This document shows, one piece after another, positions 33,190 to 42,994 of a DNA stretch of 42,994 nt (positions are counted from its first letter, which is position 1; every line of letters starts with the position of its first letter). Position numbers and translations under genes: made by a program. The DNA is taken from assembly GCA_035280025.1 (NCBI GenBank), contig DATEGT010000039.1:1-42994 (forward strand). Reading direction: 5' to 3'. The notes under the pieces are model-generated. The model did not search any database. It saw nothing but the letters and a program-made list of their open reading frames with translations, and was not told the DNA's origin. This DNA is from VBDM01 sp035280025. Its GTDB lineage: Bacteria; Pseudomonadota; Gammaproteobacteria; Burkholderiales; SG8-39.

Positions 33190-34401
33190 ATGAAGCGCTA
33201 TCTCTTCTGGGGAATTCTGCTGGCGGTGGCCTTCGTGGGGATGGAAGCCGCGGTGCGCCTCCTGATGCTCGTCGTTCCGGTGAATCCCCTGGTCGAGCTC
33301 CAGTTCGAAATTCCTGACAGCCGGCTCGGGCACACGCTGAATCCGAACTATCCGGAGCACGATCGAAACGGCTTTCGCAACAAGGCCAGCCCCTCCAAGG
33401 CCGATCTGGTGGTGCTGGGGGATTCGCAGATCTACGGCTTCGGCATTCCCGTGGACCGGCTGTGGCCGCAGCAGCTCGGCGATCGGACGGGCATGACGGC
33501 GTACAACATGGGCGTGCCCGGATGGGGGCCCGTGCAGAGCCTTTTCGTGACCGGCAAGGCTCTCGAGCTCCGCCCGGCGATCGTCCTGGAGGCCTTCTAC
33601 TCGGGCAACGATCTGTACGACGCGTTCCGCATGGCCTACTACCTGAACGACCTCGCCGACTTGAAGACCACGGAGCCGGACAAGACCGCGGCAATAGCGG
33701 AGGCCGAAAAACGGGAGCCGCTGCGCGAGCTCATCGACAGGGTCTACAACTACGCCAGGCGGCCGAGCGACGCCGGCGCCGTGGCAAGGGCGAAGATCTG
33801 GCTGAACGAGCACGTGATGGTCTACCGGCTCCTGCGCACGGTTCGCGACCGGCTCGCTTCCGGTCCCGTGGGGTCCAAAGGGCCGCTCGACAGCCGGGCC
33901 GCCGCGGCGCGCTATCCCGATGACCTGCTCATCGCGGGTCCCGGCGTTCCGGAGACGATATTCACGCCGCGCTATCGCCTTGCGGCGCTCGATCTGAACG
34001 ACCCGCGGATCGACGAGGGCCTGGAGGTGTCGCTCCGCTCGATCGAGCGCATGAGCCGGCTCGTCGCGCAGAAGGGCGGATGCTTCGCCGTGGTGACGAT
34101 CCCCACCAAGGAGCTCGCCTACGGCAAGGCGGGCGACGACCCGGCAAGCCGCGCTCCGTCGCGTACCGCGTTCCTCACGCTGCTGGACAGGGAGCGGGCG
34201 ATGTGGGACCGGGTCCGGGGCTTCCTCGCGCAGAAGGGCATCGCGTACGTCGACGTCGCGCCCGCCCTCACCGAGCGGATCGCGCGGGGCGAAGCGATGT
34301 ACCCGGCCTCCACCGACGGCCATCCGTCCACGGCCGGGCACGACGCGATCGCGCAGGCGGTCGCGCGCTCCGGCGTGTGCGGACTTCGAGCCGCCCGATG
34401 A
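33190..34401 (+). CDS. Membrane-anchored SGNH/GDSL hydrolase
   Basis: A 403-residue protein with an N-terminal signal anchor (about 5-27, LFWGILLAVAFVGMEAAVRLLMLVV). The four SGNH blocks are present: VLGDSQIYGFG (nucleophile Ser), MGVPGWGPVQ (Gly), YSGNDLYDA (Asn) and TDGHPSTAGHDAIA (Asp and His). A central helical insert separates blocks III and V. Such proteins in EPS loci add or remove acyl groups on the polymer in the periplasm, often with an MBOAT protein. It is therefore a second partner candidate for the MBOAT enzyme encoded at 23295. It overlaps the following glycosyltransferase by four bases (ATGA). Confidence 0.88.
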   Translation: MKRYLFWGILLAVAFVGMEAAVRLLMLVVPVNPLVELQFEIPDSRLGHTLNPNYPEHDRNGFRNKASPSKADLVVLGDSQIYGFGIPVDRLWPQQLGDRTGMTAYNMGVPGWGPVQSLFVTGKALELRPAIVLEAFYSGNDLYDAFRMAYYLNDLADLKTTEPDKTAAIAEAEKREPLRELIDRVYNYARRPSDAGAVARAKIWLNEHVMVYRLLRTVRDRLASGPVGSKGPLDSRAAAARYPDDLLIAGPGVPETIFTPRYRLAALDLNDPRIDEGLEVSLRSIERMSRLVAQKGGCFAVVTIPTKELAYGKAGDDPASRAPSRTAFLTLLDRERAMWDRVRGFLAQKGIAYVDVAPALTERIARGEAMYPASTDGHPSTAGHDAIAQAVARSGVCGLRAAR

Positions 34402-35354
34402 GCGCTCCGCTCGTCTCCGTCGTGATCCCGGCGTACAACTGCGCGGATTTCATCGGCGACGCGCTCGACAGCGTTCTCGATCAGGGCTATCCGGCGCTGG
34501 AGATCATCGTCGTCGACGACGGCTCGACCGACGCGACCTGCGACGTCGTTGCGCGCCGCGGGAGCGCCGTCACACTGGTACGCCAGGCGAACGCCGGCGC
34601 GGCGGTGGCGCGCAATGCGGCGATGGAGCGCGCGCGCGGCCGGTACATCGCCTTTCTCGACTCCGACGATCTGTGGCTTCCCGGGAAGCTGCGGCTCCAG
34701 GTCGACCACCTCGAGCGCCGCGCCGACGTCGGCCTGTGCTGCACGCGCTGGCATCTGCTGCAGCCGGACGCGTCCGGCCGCTACCGCGTCGAGCGCGCCG
34801 CGGCGCCGGGGTCGGTCGCGGTCGACCCGAAGTTCGCAGGCTGGGTCTATTGCGCGCTGCTGCTCGATTGCGAGGTGTGGACGAGCACCGTGGTGATGCG
34901 GCGCGAGCTCGCCCGCAGCGTCGGGGACTTCGATGCGAAGCTGCGCCGCGGCCAGGACTACGACTACTGGCTGCGTGCCTCGCGCCTGACCAAGATCGAC
35001 CGCCTGGACGCACCTCTGGCTCTGTATCGAATGCAGGTCGAGCACGACCGCAAGTTTCCGGACACCAACTGGGAGCTCAAGGTGATTCGCCACGCGCTCG
35101 AGCAATGGGGCGCCGCAGGCCCGGACGGGCAGGCGCTGTCCGGGGCGCAAGTGCGCGCGCGCCTCTGGGAGCTGAACTACCGGTTCGGGTATCTGCAGTA
35201 TCGCGGCGGACGCTACGCGCTGGCGCGCGCGGCCTTTGCGGCCGCCTTGCGGGAGCGGCCGACCCACCTCAAGACGCTTCTTTACGCCGTCGCGAGCAAC
35301 CTGGGGCGGCTGGGGGCCCCGGCGCACGCCGCCGGCCGCTCGACGGGAGCCTGA
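34398..35354 (+). CDS. Family 2 glycosyltransferase
   Basis: A 318-residue GT2 enzyme. It has LVSVVIPAYNCADFIGDALDSVLDQGYPALEIIVVDDGSTD at the N-terminus, the metal-binding DSDD in RYIAFLDSDDLWLPGKL, and the acceptor-side motif RRGQDYDYWLRAS. It matches inverting glycosyltransferases that extend lipid-linked glycans in the cytosol. The C-terminal 70 residues are helical and Ala/Arg-rich, with a TPR-like look (YRGGRYALARAAFAAALRERP). The ATG overlaps the SGNH stop (ATGA), so translation is coupled. The next gene begins one base after its stop. Confidence 0.9.
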   Translation: MSAPLVSVVIPAYNCADFIGDALDSVLDQGYPALEIIVVDDGSTDATCDVVARRGSAVTLVRQANAGAAVARNAAMERARGRYIAFLDSDDLWLPGKLRLQVDHLERRADVGLCCTRWHLLQPDASGRYRVERAAAPGSVAVDPKFAGWVYCALLLDCEVWTSTVVMRRELARSVGDFDAKLRRGQDYDYWLRASRLTKIDRLDAPLALYRMQVEHDRKFPDTNWELKVIRHALEQWGAAGPDGQALSGAQVRARLWELNYRFGYLQYRGGRYALARAAFAAALRERPTHLKTLLYAVASNLGRLGAPAHAAGRSTGA

Positions 35355-35355
35355 C

Positions 35356-36555
35356 GTGAGCTTTGCGCCGAAGAGTATCTGCCTGTACGCCGCGGCCTTC
35401 CTCGCTTCATGCTCGCTGACGGCTCCTCGCGCCGACGACCTGCCGAAGGCGGCGCCCGAGGGCTCCGGCCACAGGGTGCTGCGCGTCGGTCCGCGCGAGG
35501 CGCTCACGGCGCCGAGCGCCGCGGCCAAAGTCGCCCGAGACGGCGACACCGTCGAGATCGCAGCCGGCACCTACGCCGGCGACGCCGCGGTCTGGCGGCA
35601 GAACCGCCTGACGATCCGCGGGGTCGGCGGGCTCGCACACATACGCGCCGACGGCGCCCAGGCGGAAGGCAAGGGCCTGTGGATCCTCAAGGGAAACGAC
35701 ACGACTCTCATCGGCATCGAGCTTTCCGGCGTGAAGGTGCCGGACAACAACGGCGCGGGCATCCGGCTCGAGGGCAGAGGCCTCACCGTGCGCGATTGCT
35801 ACGTTCACGACAACGAGAACGGCATCCTCACCAGCCCCAATCCCGAGAGCGACATCGTGATCGAGAGCTCGGAATTCGCGCACAACGGAGCCGGAGACGG
35901 CCTGACCCACAACCTCTACATCGGCAAGATCCGGTCGTTCACCCTGCGCTACAGCTACGTGCATCACGCGGTGGAGGGACACGATGTGAAGAGCCGGGCG
36001 ATGAAGAACATCGTCGCCTACAACCGCATCATGGACGAGAACGACGGCCGGTCGAGCTACTCGGTCGAATTCCCCAACGGCGGCCTTGCCTTCGTGATCG
36101 GGAATCTGATCGAGCAAGGCCCGAAAGGCGAGAACTTCACCATCGTCTCCTACGGGACCGAGGGACTGCAGCACCCGCGGAACGAGCTCTACTTCGCGAG
36201 CAACACGGTGGTGAACGACAGGCCCGGGCAAGCCCGCTTCATATTCGTCAAGGCCGCCGACTCGGCCCTGATCGTGAACAATCTGTTCTCCGGGTCCGGC
36301 GATCTGCTCACCGGCCCCGGTGAAATGAGGAACAACGTCACCGGACGCAGGTCCGATTTCGTCGCGGCGTCCCGGTTCGACTACAGGCTCAAGCCCCGCT
36401 CCGCGGCGGTCGGGCACGGCATCGACCCCGGCAGCGCGCACGGGGTCGCGCTGCGACCCGCCGAGGAATACGTCCATAAGGCGCAGCACAGGGCGCGCGG
36501 CCCGGGGAAGCTGGATGTGGGTGCGCTCGAGTACCGGCCCGACGAAAGGCGCTAG
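35356..36555 (+). CDS. Right-handed parallel beta-helix lipoprotein
   Basis: A 399-residue protein with a signal peptide that ends in a lipobox-like LASC (Cys about 19). It then shows repeated short strands typical of pectate-lyase-like beta-helices: DTVEIAAGTYAGDAAVW, GIRLEGRGLTVRDCYVHDNENGI, DIVIESSEFAHNGAGDG, RSFTLRYSYVHHAVEGHDVKSRA and a run of turns with Asn. Relatives include lyases, C5-epimerases and glycan-binding proteins. Catalytic residues cannot be assigned by eye. Since the locus makes uronic acids, a periplasmic lyase or epimerase trimming the polymer is plausible. The start is GTG 35356. Its last four bases overlap the end of the convergent hydrolase gene. Confidence 0.82.
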   Translation: MSFAPKSICLYAAAFLASCSLTAPRADDLPKAAPEGSGHRVLRVGPREALTAPSAAAKVARDGDTVEIAAGTYAGDAAVWRQNRLTIRGVGGLAHIRADGAQAEGKGLWILKGNDTTLIGIELSGVKVPDNNGAGIRLEGRGLTVRDCYVHDNENGILTSPNPESDIVIESSEFAHNGAGDGLTHNLYIGKIRSFTLRYSYVHHAVEGHDVKSRAMKNIVAYNRIMDENDGRSSYSVEFPNGGLAFVIGNLIEQGPKGENFTIVSYGTEGLQHPRNELYFASNTVVNDRPGQARFIFVKAADSALIVNNLFSGSGDLLTGPGEMRNNVTGRRSDFVAASRFDYRLKPRSAAVGHGIDPGSAHGVALRPAEEYVHKAQHRARGPGKLDVGALEYRPDERR

Positions 36556-37406
36556 AGGCTCTCGACCCAGGCCCCGGTCCAGCGTTCTACCTGCTCGCGC
36601 CAGTCGCGCCTCGCGAACGTATGGTTCGCCTCGGGGAGGTCGTGCCGCGTCACCCGCTCCGCTTCGAGCAGCCGACGCCAGCGCGCGGAGGCCGCGACGA
36701 AATCCCTGAACTCCTGCGCCGTCAGGTCGTTTCCGCTCAGGATGAGCAGGACCTTCCCGCGGAACCTGCGCAGCCCCTCCTCCATCCTCTCCGTGAACGG
36801 CGCCTCGCCCGCTGCAGCGGACCCGGCGGACTCGCGGCGACGCCCCGCAGCGTCGAGGATCATCCTGCCGAAAGCCGCCGCCGCCCCGCGAAAATCGAAC
36901 TCTCCGCGGACGACCTTCTGCCACAGGCCGGCCTGGAGCAGCCGCTTCGCGTAGTAGTGCTTCAGATGCGCCCGCGCGAGGCCCTGAGCGGTGCGCACCC
37001 AGGGATTGAGCAGGACGAGGCCGGCCACGCGCTCGTCCCGGTGCGCGTACATCAGCGCCGCCGACGCCGCGTCGCAAAGGCCCCAAATGACGATTTCCTT
37101 CAGTCCGGGAACGGCCGCGAAAAAGCGGTCGATCGCGCAGCGGATGTCGCCCCCCGCGCGCTCGAACGTCCTCGTCCCGCCGCCGCTGTCCCCCATGCCG
37201 CGATAGTCGAACCGGAGCGCCGGCACGCCGCGCCCGGCAAGGCTGCGCGCGAGGAGAGTGAATTGCCGGTGACTGCCCGCCCGGTACTGCGGGCCGCCCA
37301 CCACGATCAGCACGCCGCGCGCCGCGGGGCGTGCGGCGCCGCTCACGATCCCGACGAGGGTTTCGCCTTCACAATCGAAACTGAGCGCCTCCTCGTCGTG
37401 ACTCAC
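36552..37406 (-). CDS. Alpha/beta hydrolase, exosortase A system-associated (hydrolase 1)
   Basis: A 284-residue alpha/beta hydrolase resembling the hydrolase 1 family of exosortase A loci (TIGR03100 type). It shows VVGGPQYRAGSHRQF at the start of the fold, LRFDYRGMGDSGG and the nucleophile elbow WGLCDAASAAL. Cys replaces Ser in the elbow, with the possible acid in SGNDLTAQEF and the base in PEANHTFA. The cytosolic substrate is unknown. The start is GTG 37406. It diverges from the ACP gene, and a minus-strand TACAAT (37436-37441) could be its -10. It lies next to the other exosortase accessory genes, which supports the call. Confidence 0.88.
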   Translation of the reverse strand: MSHDEEALSFDCEGETLVGIVSGAARPAARGVLIVVGGPQYRAGSHRQFTLLARSLAGRGVPALRFDYRGMGDSGGGTRTFERAGGDIRCAIDRFFAAVPGLKEIVIWGLCDAASAALMYAHRDERVAGLVLLNPWVRTAQGLARAHLKHYYAKRLLQAGLWQKVVRGEFDFRGAAAAFGRMILDAAGRRRESAGSAAAGEAPFTERMEEGLRRFRGKVLLILSGNDLTAQEFRDFVAASARWRRLLEAERVTRHDLPEANHTFARRDWREQVERWTGAWVESL

Positions 37407-37448
37407 CGCGGGTTCCGTGCGATTTTCTCTGCGGCATTGTATTGCGGT

Positions 37449-37477
37449 TTGACACCCCCGGCATCCTGATGCATATT
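37449..37477 (+). promoter_or_regulatory. Candidate sigma-70 promoter for the exosortase accessory operon
   Basis: A perfect -35 box TTGACA (37449-37454) is followed, after 17 bases, by CATATT (37472-37477, four of six). The start point would be near 37484, with a leader of about 54 bases before the ACP gene. It overlaps the region holding a minus-strand TACAAT for the divergent hydrolase 1 gene, so both directions probably share control. Confidence 0.55.
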
Positions 37478-37537
37478 CGCGCGGCGCAGGTCCCGCCGAT
37501 GCGGCGGACGATCGTTGCGCGCGCCGAGAGACGCCCG

Positions 37538-37786
37538 ATGTTGCTGGACGATGTCAAGAACGTGGTAGGCAGTGCGCTTCAGCTCGGCAACCGGGTCCGG
37601 GAAATGGACGCCGCGGCTCCGTTGCTCGGCGCCGTTCCCGAGCTCGATTCGATCGCGGTGGTCAATCTGATCACGGCGCTGGAAGAGCACTTCGGCATCT
37701 CGGTAGCCGACGACGAGATCGGCGCTTCGACCTTCGAGACGCTGGGCAGCCTCGCGCAATTCATCGAGCGCAAGCTTTCCGCGTAG
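37538..37786 (+). CDS. Acyl carrier protein, exosortase A system-associated
   Basis: An 82-residue ACP. The phosphopantetheine Ser is Ser 38 in the motif ELDSIAVVNLITALEEHFGI, a slightly unusual form with DSI instead of DSL. The surrounding acidic helices and the end FETLGSLAQFIERKLS are normal. Exosortase A loci often encode a small ACP beside the acyl ligase and the PLP decarboxylase, whose joint product is unknown. The ATG at 37538 has GAGAG seven bases upstream and starts the family-like MLLDDVKNVV. Longer starts at 37442 or 37469 add residues without homology appeal. Confidence 0.88.
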   Translation: MLLDDVKNVVGSALQLGNRVREMDAAAPLLGAVPELDSIAVVNLITALEEHFGISVADDEIGASTFETLGSLAQFIERKLSA

Positions 37787-37806
37787 GCGGGGAGCGGCGA
37801 GCCAAG

Positions 37807-38625
37807 GTGCTCAGCGCGTTCTTCCTTCCGGCCGGATCCGGGCAGCGTTTCTGCATCTACCATCCCGGCGCGCGCGAGGGCGCGACCCGGGGCATCGTGT
37901 ACGCGCACCCGTTTTGCGAGGAGATGAACAAGGCCCGCAGGATGGCGGCGCTGCAGTCGCGCAGGCTCGCCGCGGCGGGATGCGCGGTGCTCCAGATCGA
38001 CCTCTTCGGCTGTGGCGACAGCGACGGAGATCTCGTCGACGCCACGTGGGAAACCTGGAGGCAGGATCTTCGGCTCGCCCTCGGCTGGCTGAGGTCGCGG
38101 GTGCGCGGCCCGCTCGGGCTCTGGGGGCTGCGGCTCGGAGCGACGCTCGCCGCCGACGTCGCGCGCGATCCCGCGTTGGGCCTCGAGCAGCTCGTACTGT
38201 GGCAGCCGGTCGTCAACGGCGAACTCCTGCTCACGCAGTTTCTCAGGCTGCGATTGGCCGCCGAGATGCTCGCGGACGGCGCGGCCCAGAGCGGCGTGCG
38301 CGAGCTGCGCGAATCGCTCCGCGGCGGCGCGGCGCAGGAAATCGGAGGCTACGATCTGCACCCGCGTCTCGCGGCCGATATCGACGGGCTTCGGCTTGCC
38401 GAGCTGCTGCCGGCGGTGCAGCGCGCGCACTGGCTGGAGGTCGCGGCGGTGCCGGACCCGAAACTCTCGCCGGCTTCGCAGCGCGCGGCGGAAGCGTGGC
38501 GATCGAAGCGGCTGGACGTGCGCACGACGGCGGTGCAAGGCGAGCCTTTCTGGTCCACGCTCGAGATCGCCGAATGCGAGGCCCTGCTTTCGGCGACCGA
38601 AGCCAGCCTCGAGAACGTGCAATAA
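37807..38625 (+). CDS. Alpha/beta-hydrolase-like protein, exosortase A system-associated (hydrolase 2)
   Basis: A 272-residue protein with an alpha/beta-hydrolase fold. It has a FFLPAGSGQRFCIYHPG start, YAHPFCEEMNKARRM (oxyanion region), and LQIDLFGCGDSDGDLVDATWETW, which is typical of the hydrolase 2 family (TIGR03101) of exosortase A loci. At the nucleophile elbow the sequence is WGLRLGATLA. The usual Ser is therefore an Arg, and no clear acid-base pair is seen. It may bind rather than cleave an acyl or thioester substrate. GTG start at 37807, 20 bases after the ACP. Confidence 0.87.
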   Translation: MLSAFFLPAGSGQRFCIYHPGAREGATRGIVYAHPFCEEMNKARRMAALQSRRLAAAGCAVLQIDLFGCGDSDGDLVDATWETWRQDLRLALGWLRSRVRGPLGLWGLRLGATLAADVARDPALGLEQLVLWQPVVNGELLLTQFLRLRLAAEMLADGAAQSGVRELRESLRGGAAQEIGGYDLHPRLAADIDGLRLAELLPAVQRAHWLEVAAVPDPKLSPASQRAAEAWRSKRLDVRTTAVQGEPFWSTLEIAECEALLSATEASLENVQ

Positions 38626-38694
38626 GTCTCACGGGTCGTCCGGGCCGCAGCGGACGCGATGCTACAATCGTTGCGGTCGACGGGAGGGTCGATA

Positions 38695-39791
38695 TTGCAA
38701 ACGTACGCCACTGCCGTATACACGGACCTCGCCGCGCTGCCCGGCCGCTACGAATCGCTGCTCTCCAGCGCCGGCCGCGCCAGTTTCTTCCACAGCCTTC
38801 CCTGGTACCTGAACTTCGTTCGATGCGTGCTCGCCCCGGGCGAGCGCGTGCGCATCTACGCGGTAGACGCGGCGGGCTCCGCGCGCGCCGTGCTCATGAT
38901 GCGCTCCTCCGCGTCCGGCGGGCGCCTGAGCGGCATCTCCAACTACTACACATCGCTTTTCGGCCCCGCGCTCGACCCCGCCGAGCCGGACGTCCAGGGC
39001 GTGCTCGACGCGCTGGCTTCGGCGATCGCGCGCGACGAAATCCGGTGGGACACGGTCGATCTGCGCCCGCTCGCGACGGACGCGCCCGCGTTCCCCGCCC
39101 TGGTCGCCGCGCTCAGGAAGACCGGGCTGGCGGTCCAGAGCTACTTCTGCTTCGGAAACTGGTACCTCAAGGTCGGTGCCCGCAGCTACGCGGAGTACTT
39201 CGAGACGTTGCCGTCCCAGCTCAAGAATACCGTGACGCGCAAGAGAAAACAGATCGAGAAGCTCAAGTCGAGAATCGTCGTCTATCGGGACGCCGCCGGC
39301 CTCGAAGAAGGACTGAAAGCCTACGAGCGGATCTACGCCGCGAGCTGGAAGGTCCCGGAGCCCTACCCTGATTTCATTCCCGGCCTGTGCCGCACCTGCG
39401 CCGCTCTGGGCTGGCTGCGGCTCGGAGTCGCGTACGTCGACGAGCAGCCGGTCGCCGCGCAGATCTGGATCGTCGCCGAGGGAATCGCCGCGATCTACAA
39501 GCTCGCCTATGACGAGCGCCACGCGAAGCTTTCGGCGGGCTCGATCCTGACCGCGCACCTGATGCAGCAGGCCATCGACGTCGACAAGGTGCGCGAGGTC
39601 GACTACCTGACCGGCGACGACAGCTACAAGAAGGACTGGATGTCCGACCGGCGCGAGCGCTGGGGCGTGATCGCGTTCAACCTGCGAACTCCCCGGGGTC
39701 TGCTCGCCGCCGCTCTCAATTTCGGAGCGAGCGCCGCGAAAAGCGCGCTCAACGCGATACGCTATCATCGGACTTCGCGCAGGGAAGACGC

Positions 39792-39795
<4 letters not shown>
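38695..39795 (+). CDS. GNAT/FemAB-like acyltransferase of the exosortase A locus
   Basis: A 366-residue protein with a duplicated-GNAT (FemAB/BioF2-like) layout. An N-terminal half holds SFFHSLPWYLNFV and NYYTSLFGP. A C-terminal half holds SQLKNTVTRKRKQIEKLKSR, ASWKVPEPYPDFIPGLCR, EQPVAAQIWIVAEGIAAIYKLAYDERHAKLSAGSIL and VDYLTGDDSYKKDW. Such proteins move aminoacyl or acyl groups to an amine. Their acceptor in exosortase loci is unknown. The TTG at 38695 is chosen because GGAGGG (38683-38688) precedes it at a good distance; an ATG at 38659 adds 12 residues with no ribosome site. Its end overlaps the next gene by four bases (ATGA). Confidence 0.82.
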
Positions 39796-41371
<1,576 letters not shown>

Positions 41372-41375
<4 letters not shown>

Positions 41376-42607
41376 GCGTCCCCAGGCCCGCGCACGCACC
41401 GATGGCCCAGTTTCCGGTCGTCGACGACTGCCTCCAAATCGCGGGCATGCCGCTCACCGAGCTCGCGCGCCGCGTCGGGCGCACGCCGTTCTACGCCTAC
41501 GACAGGAGCCTGATCACGCGGCGCGTCGAGCTGCTGCGCAAGCATCTCCCGGGCGAGGTGCACCTGCACTACGCGATGAAGGCCAACCCCATGCCCGCCG
41601 TCGTGGAGCACGTCGCCCGCCTGGTCGACGGCCTGGACGTGGCCTCCGCGGGAGAGCTCAGCGTCGCCCTCGCCGCGGGCGCGGACCGGTCGAACATCAG
41701 CTTCGCGGGACCCGGCAAGACCGACGCGGACCTGGGCGAAGCGCTGGCGGCGGGGATCGTCGTCAACCTGGAGTCGGAGACGGAAATGGGGCGCATCGCC
41801 GCCATGGGCCGGGAGCGAAGGCTGCAACCGAGGGTGGCGGTGCGGGTCAATCCGGATTTCGAGCTGAAGAGCTCGGGAATGAAGATGGGCGGGGGACCCA
41901 AGCAGTTCGGGGTGGACGCCGAGCGCGTGCCCGCGATGCTGCGGGAGATCGGGCGGCTCGGGCTCGACTTCCAGGGCTTCCACATCTTCAGCGGCTCCCA
42001 GAACCTGCGCGCCGACGCGATCCGGGAGGCCCAGGAGAAGGCGATCGAGCTGGCGGTCGCGCTGGCCGCGCACGCGCCAGCGCCGGTGCGCCTTCTGAAC
42101 ATCGGCGGCGGTTTCGGCATTCCCTACTTTCCCGGAGAGCAGGCGCTCGACATCGCGGCCGTGGGAGCCAATCTCGCCCGGCTGGCAAGCGGCCTGAAAG
42201 GGCGCCTGCCGCACGCGAGAATCGTGATCGAGCTGGGCCGGTACATCGTCGGCGAGGCGGGGCTCTACGTGTGCCGCATCCTCGACCGGAAGATCTCGCG
42301 CGGCCAGGTGTTCCTGATCACCGACGGCGGGCTCCACCATCACCTCGCGGCCTCCGGCAACTTCGGGCAGGTGATCCGCAAGAACTATCCCGTGGTCGTG
42401 GGCAACCGCGTCGTCGGCGCCACGCGCGAAATCGCCAGCGTGGTCGGCCCGCTGTGCACGCCGCTGGACCTGCTCGCCGACGGCATGGATCTGGCGCAGG
42501 CCGGAGTCGGCGACCTCATCGTCGTCTTTCAATCCGGAGCCTACGGCCTGACCGCGAGCCCGACCGCATTCCTCAGCCACCCCGCTCCCGCGGAAGTGCT
42601 GGTGTGA
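41372..42607 (+). CDS. PLP-dependent decarboxylase, exosortase A system-associated (Orn/DAP/Arg fold type III)
   Basis: A 411-residue fold-type III enzyme. It has the PLP lysine in HYAMKANP, then the glycine loop NIGGGFGIPYF and HIFSGSQNL. IELGRYIVGEAG and a catalytic Cys in VVGPLCTPLDLLADG fit the diaminopimelate-decarboxylase-like group. A terminal Tyr lies in FQSGAYGLTAS. The exosortase A version (TIGR03099 type) has an unknown amino-acid substrate. Its conserved start PxHAPMAQFPV is present here (PAHAPMAQFPV), so I use TTG 41372, which overlaps the ligase stop and follows GAGGGGGG. ATG 41402 is the alternative and would remove ten residues. Confidence 0.9.
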
Positions 42608-42617
42608 AAGCTCGCGC

Positions 42618-42994
42618 ATGAGCGGCCTTTGCGGCTGGTTCGATACCGAGCGAGGGTCCGCGAGCCCGCAGGCGATCGCCGCGATGGCGGCGCCGCTGAA
42701 CCGCTTCGACGCAAGCGCGGTGCGCTCCGCCTCCGCGGCGTTCGGAGCCGTCGCCGCGGCAGGGAGCGACGCGGACGTCTTTCAGGATGGGGACACCGTG
42801 GCCGCAGTCTGGGGCCGGGCGCGCTTCTCCGACCCGGATCTGGCAGCGCTCGCCGAGCGCCACGGCGCGGCGCACGCCCTCGCGCGGGGCTACGAGCGCG
42901 AAGGAAGCGGCGTGCTCGCGGGCGTTTCGGGCGCATGCGCCGTCGCGGTTCTGAAGGGGCGCGGCGAGGCGATGCTGGCGATAGACCGGATGGG
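42618..42994 (+). CDS. Asparagine-synthase-like glutamine amidotransferase, 5' part only
   Basis: The gene runs off the window after 125 codons. The protein begins MSGLCGWF, has a GAVAAAGSD-like turn, and reaches SGACAVAVLKGRGEAMLAIDRM, which matches the class II glutamine amidotransferase domain of asparagine synthases in the DRMG region. In active members the Cys follows the initiator Met; here it is residue 5 in a SGLCG context. Either a short propeptide is removed or the amidotransferase half does not use glutamine. Exosortase A loci commonly encode one or more such proteins, so the neighbour relation fits. It starts 10 bases after the decarboxylase stop. Confidence 0.82.
   Translation, partial: MSGLCGWFDTERGSASPQAIAAMAAPLNRFDASAVRSASAAFGAVAAAGSDADVFQDGDTVAAVWGRARFSDPDLAALAERHGAAHALARGYEREGSGVLAGVSGACAVAVLKGRGEAMLAIDRM

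Noticed and set aside
37431..37446. Sigma-54-like GGCATTGTATTGC before the exosortase ACP.
   Set aside because: GG and GC are 9 bases apart; the overlapping TTGACA sigma-70 element fits better.

Overview
The window looks like chromosomal DNA of a high-GC Gram-negative proteobacterium, most likely a betaproteobacterium. It carries BamD, a TonB-type transducer, an OprB-type porin, RluD and PgeF, and a set of families known from exosortase A (XrtA/PEP-CTERM) loci. I see no rRNA, tRNA, CRISPR array, transposase or integrase. Coding density is very high, and no stretch over 300 bases lacks a gene; the longest gap is 16338-16520.

Region 1 (1-11600) is housekeeping. It holds a membrane-bound c-heme sensor followed by a Ser/Thr kinase, then dodecin, a SixA phosphatase, an OprB-like porin, an SDR oxidoreductase and a minus-strand rluD-pgeF-ZIP transporter operon. 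After these come bamD, a DinG-like helicase, an NlpC/P60 lipoprotein and a TonB-like protein.

Region 2 (11617-21040) supplies nucleotide sugars for an exopolysaccharide. Minus-strand genes encode a UDP-HexNAc dehydrogenase, a PEP-CTERM-locus polysaccharide deacetylase, a small membrane protein, GalE and a UDP-glucuronate 4-epimerase. A plus-strand cassette encodes a 3,5-epimerase, a dehydrogenase-SAF fusion, an SDR epimerase, a sugar-1-phosphate cytidylyltransferase and a PIG-L deacetylase. It suggests an unusual NDP-sugar.

Region 3 (21075-23294) is a quinoprotein dehydrogenase with an N-terminal cytochrome c domain. A good sigma-54 (-24/-12) promoter candidate precedes it and a 10-bp GC hairpin follows it.

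Region 4 (23295-29591, minus strand) is an acyl-modification cassette: MBOAT acyltransferase, MaoC-SDR fusion, acyl carrier protein, FkbH-like glyceryl-loading protein and an SGNH-like membrane protein. I infer that it builds a three-carbon (glycerate-derived) acyl-ACP and places it on an exported glycan. This is the best candidate here for an undescribed system.

Region 5 (29727-36555) is a tightly coupled plus-strand assembly operon: two family 2 glycosyltransferases, a flippase, an unrecognised protein with a duplicated cysteine-containing domain, an SGNH hydrolase and a beta-helix lipoprotein. Region 6 (36552-42994) carries the accessory genes known from exosortase A loci: hydrolase 1, acyl carrier protein, hydrolase 2, a GNAT/FemAB-like protein, AMP-dependent acyl ligase, PLP-dependent decarboxylase and the start of an asparagine-synthase-like gene cut by the window edge. 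Exosortase itself, the PrsK/PrsR regulators and chain-length proteins are not in the window. All functions are inferred from motifs read by eye; no database search was run.
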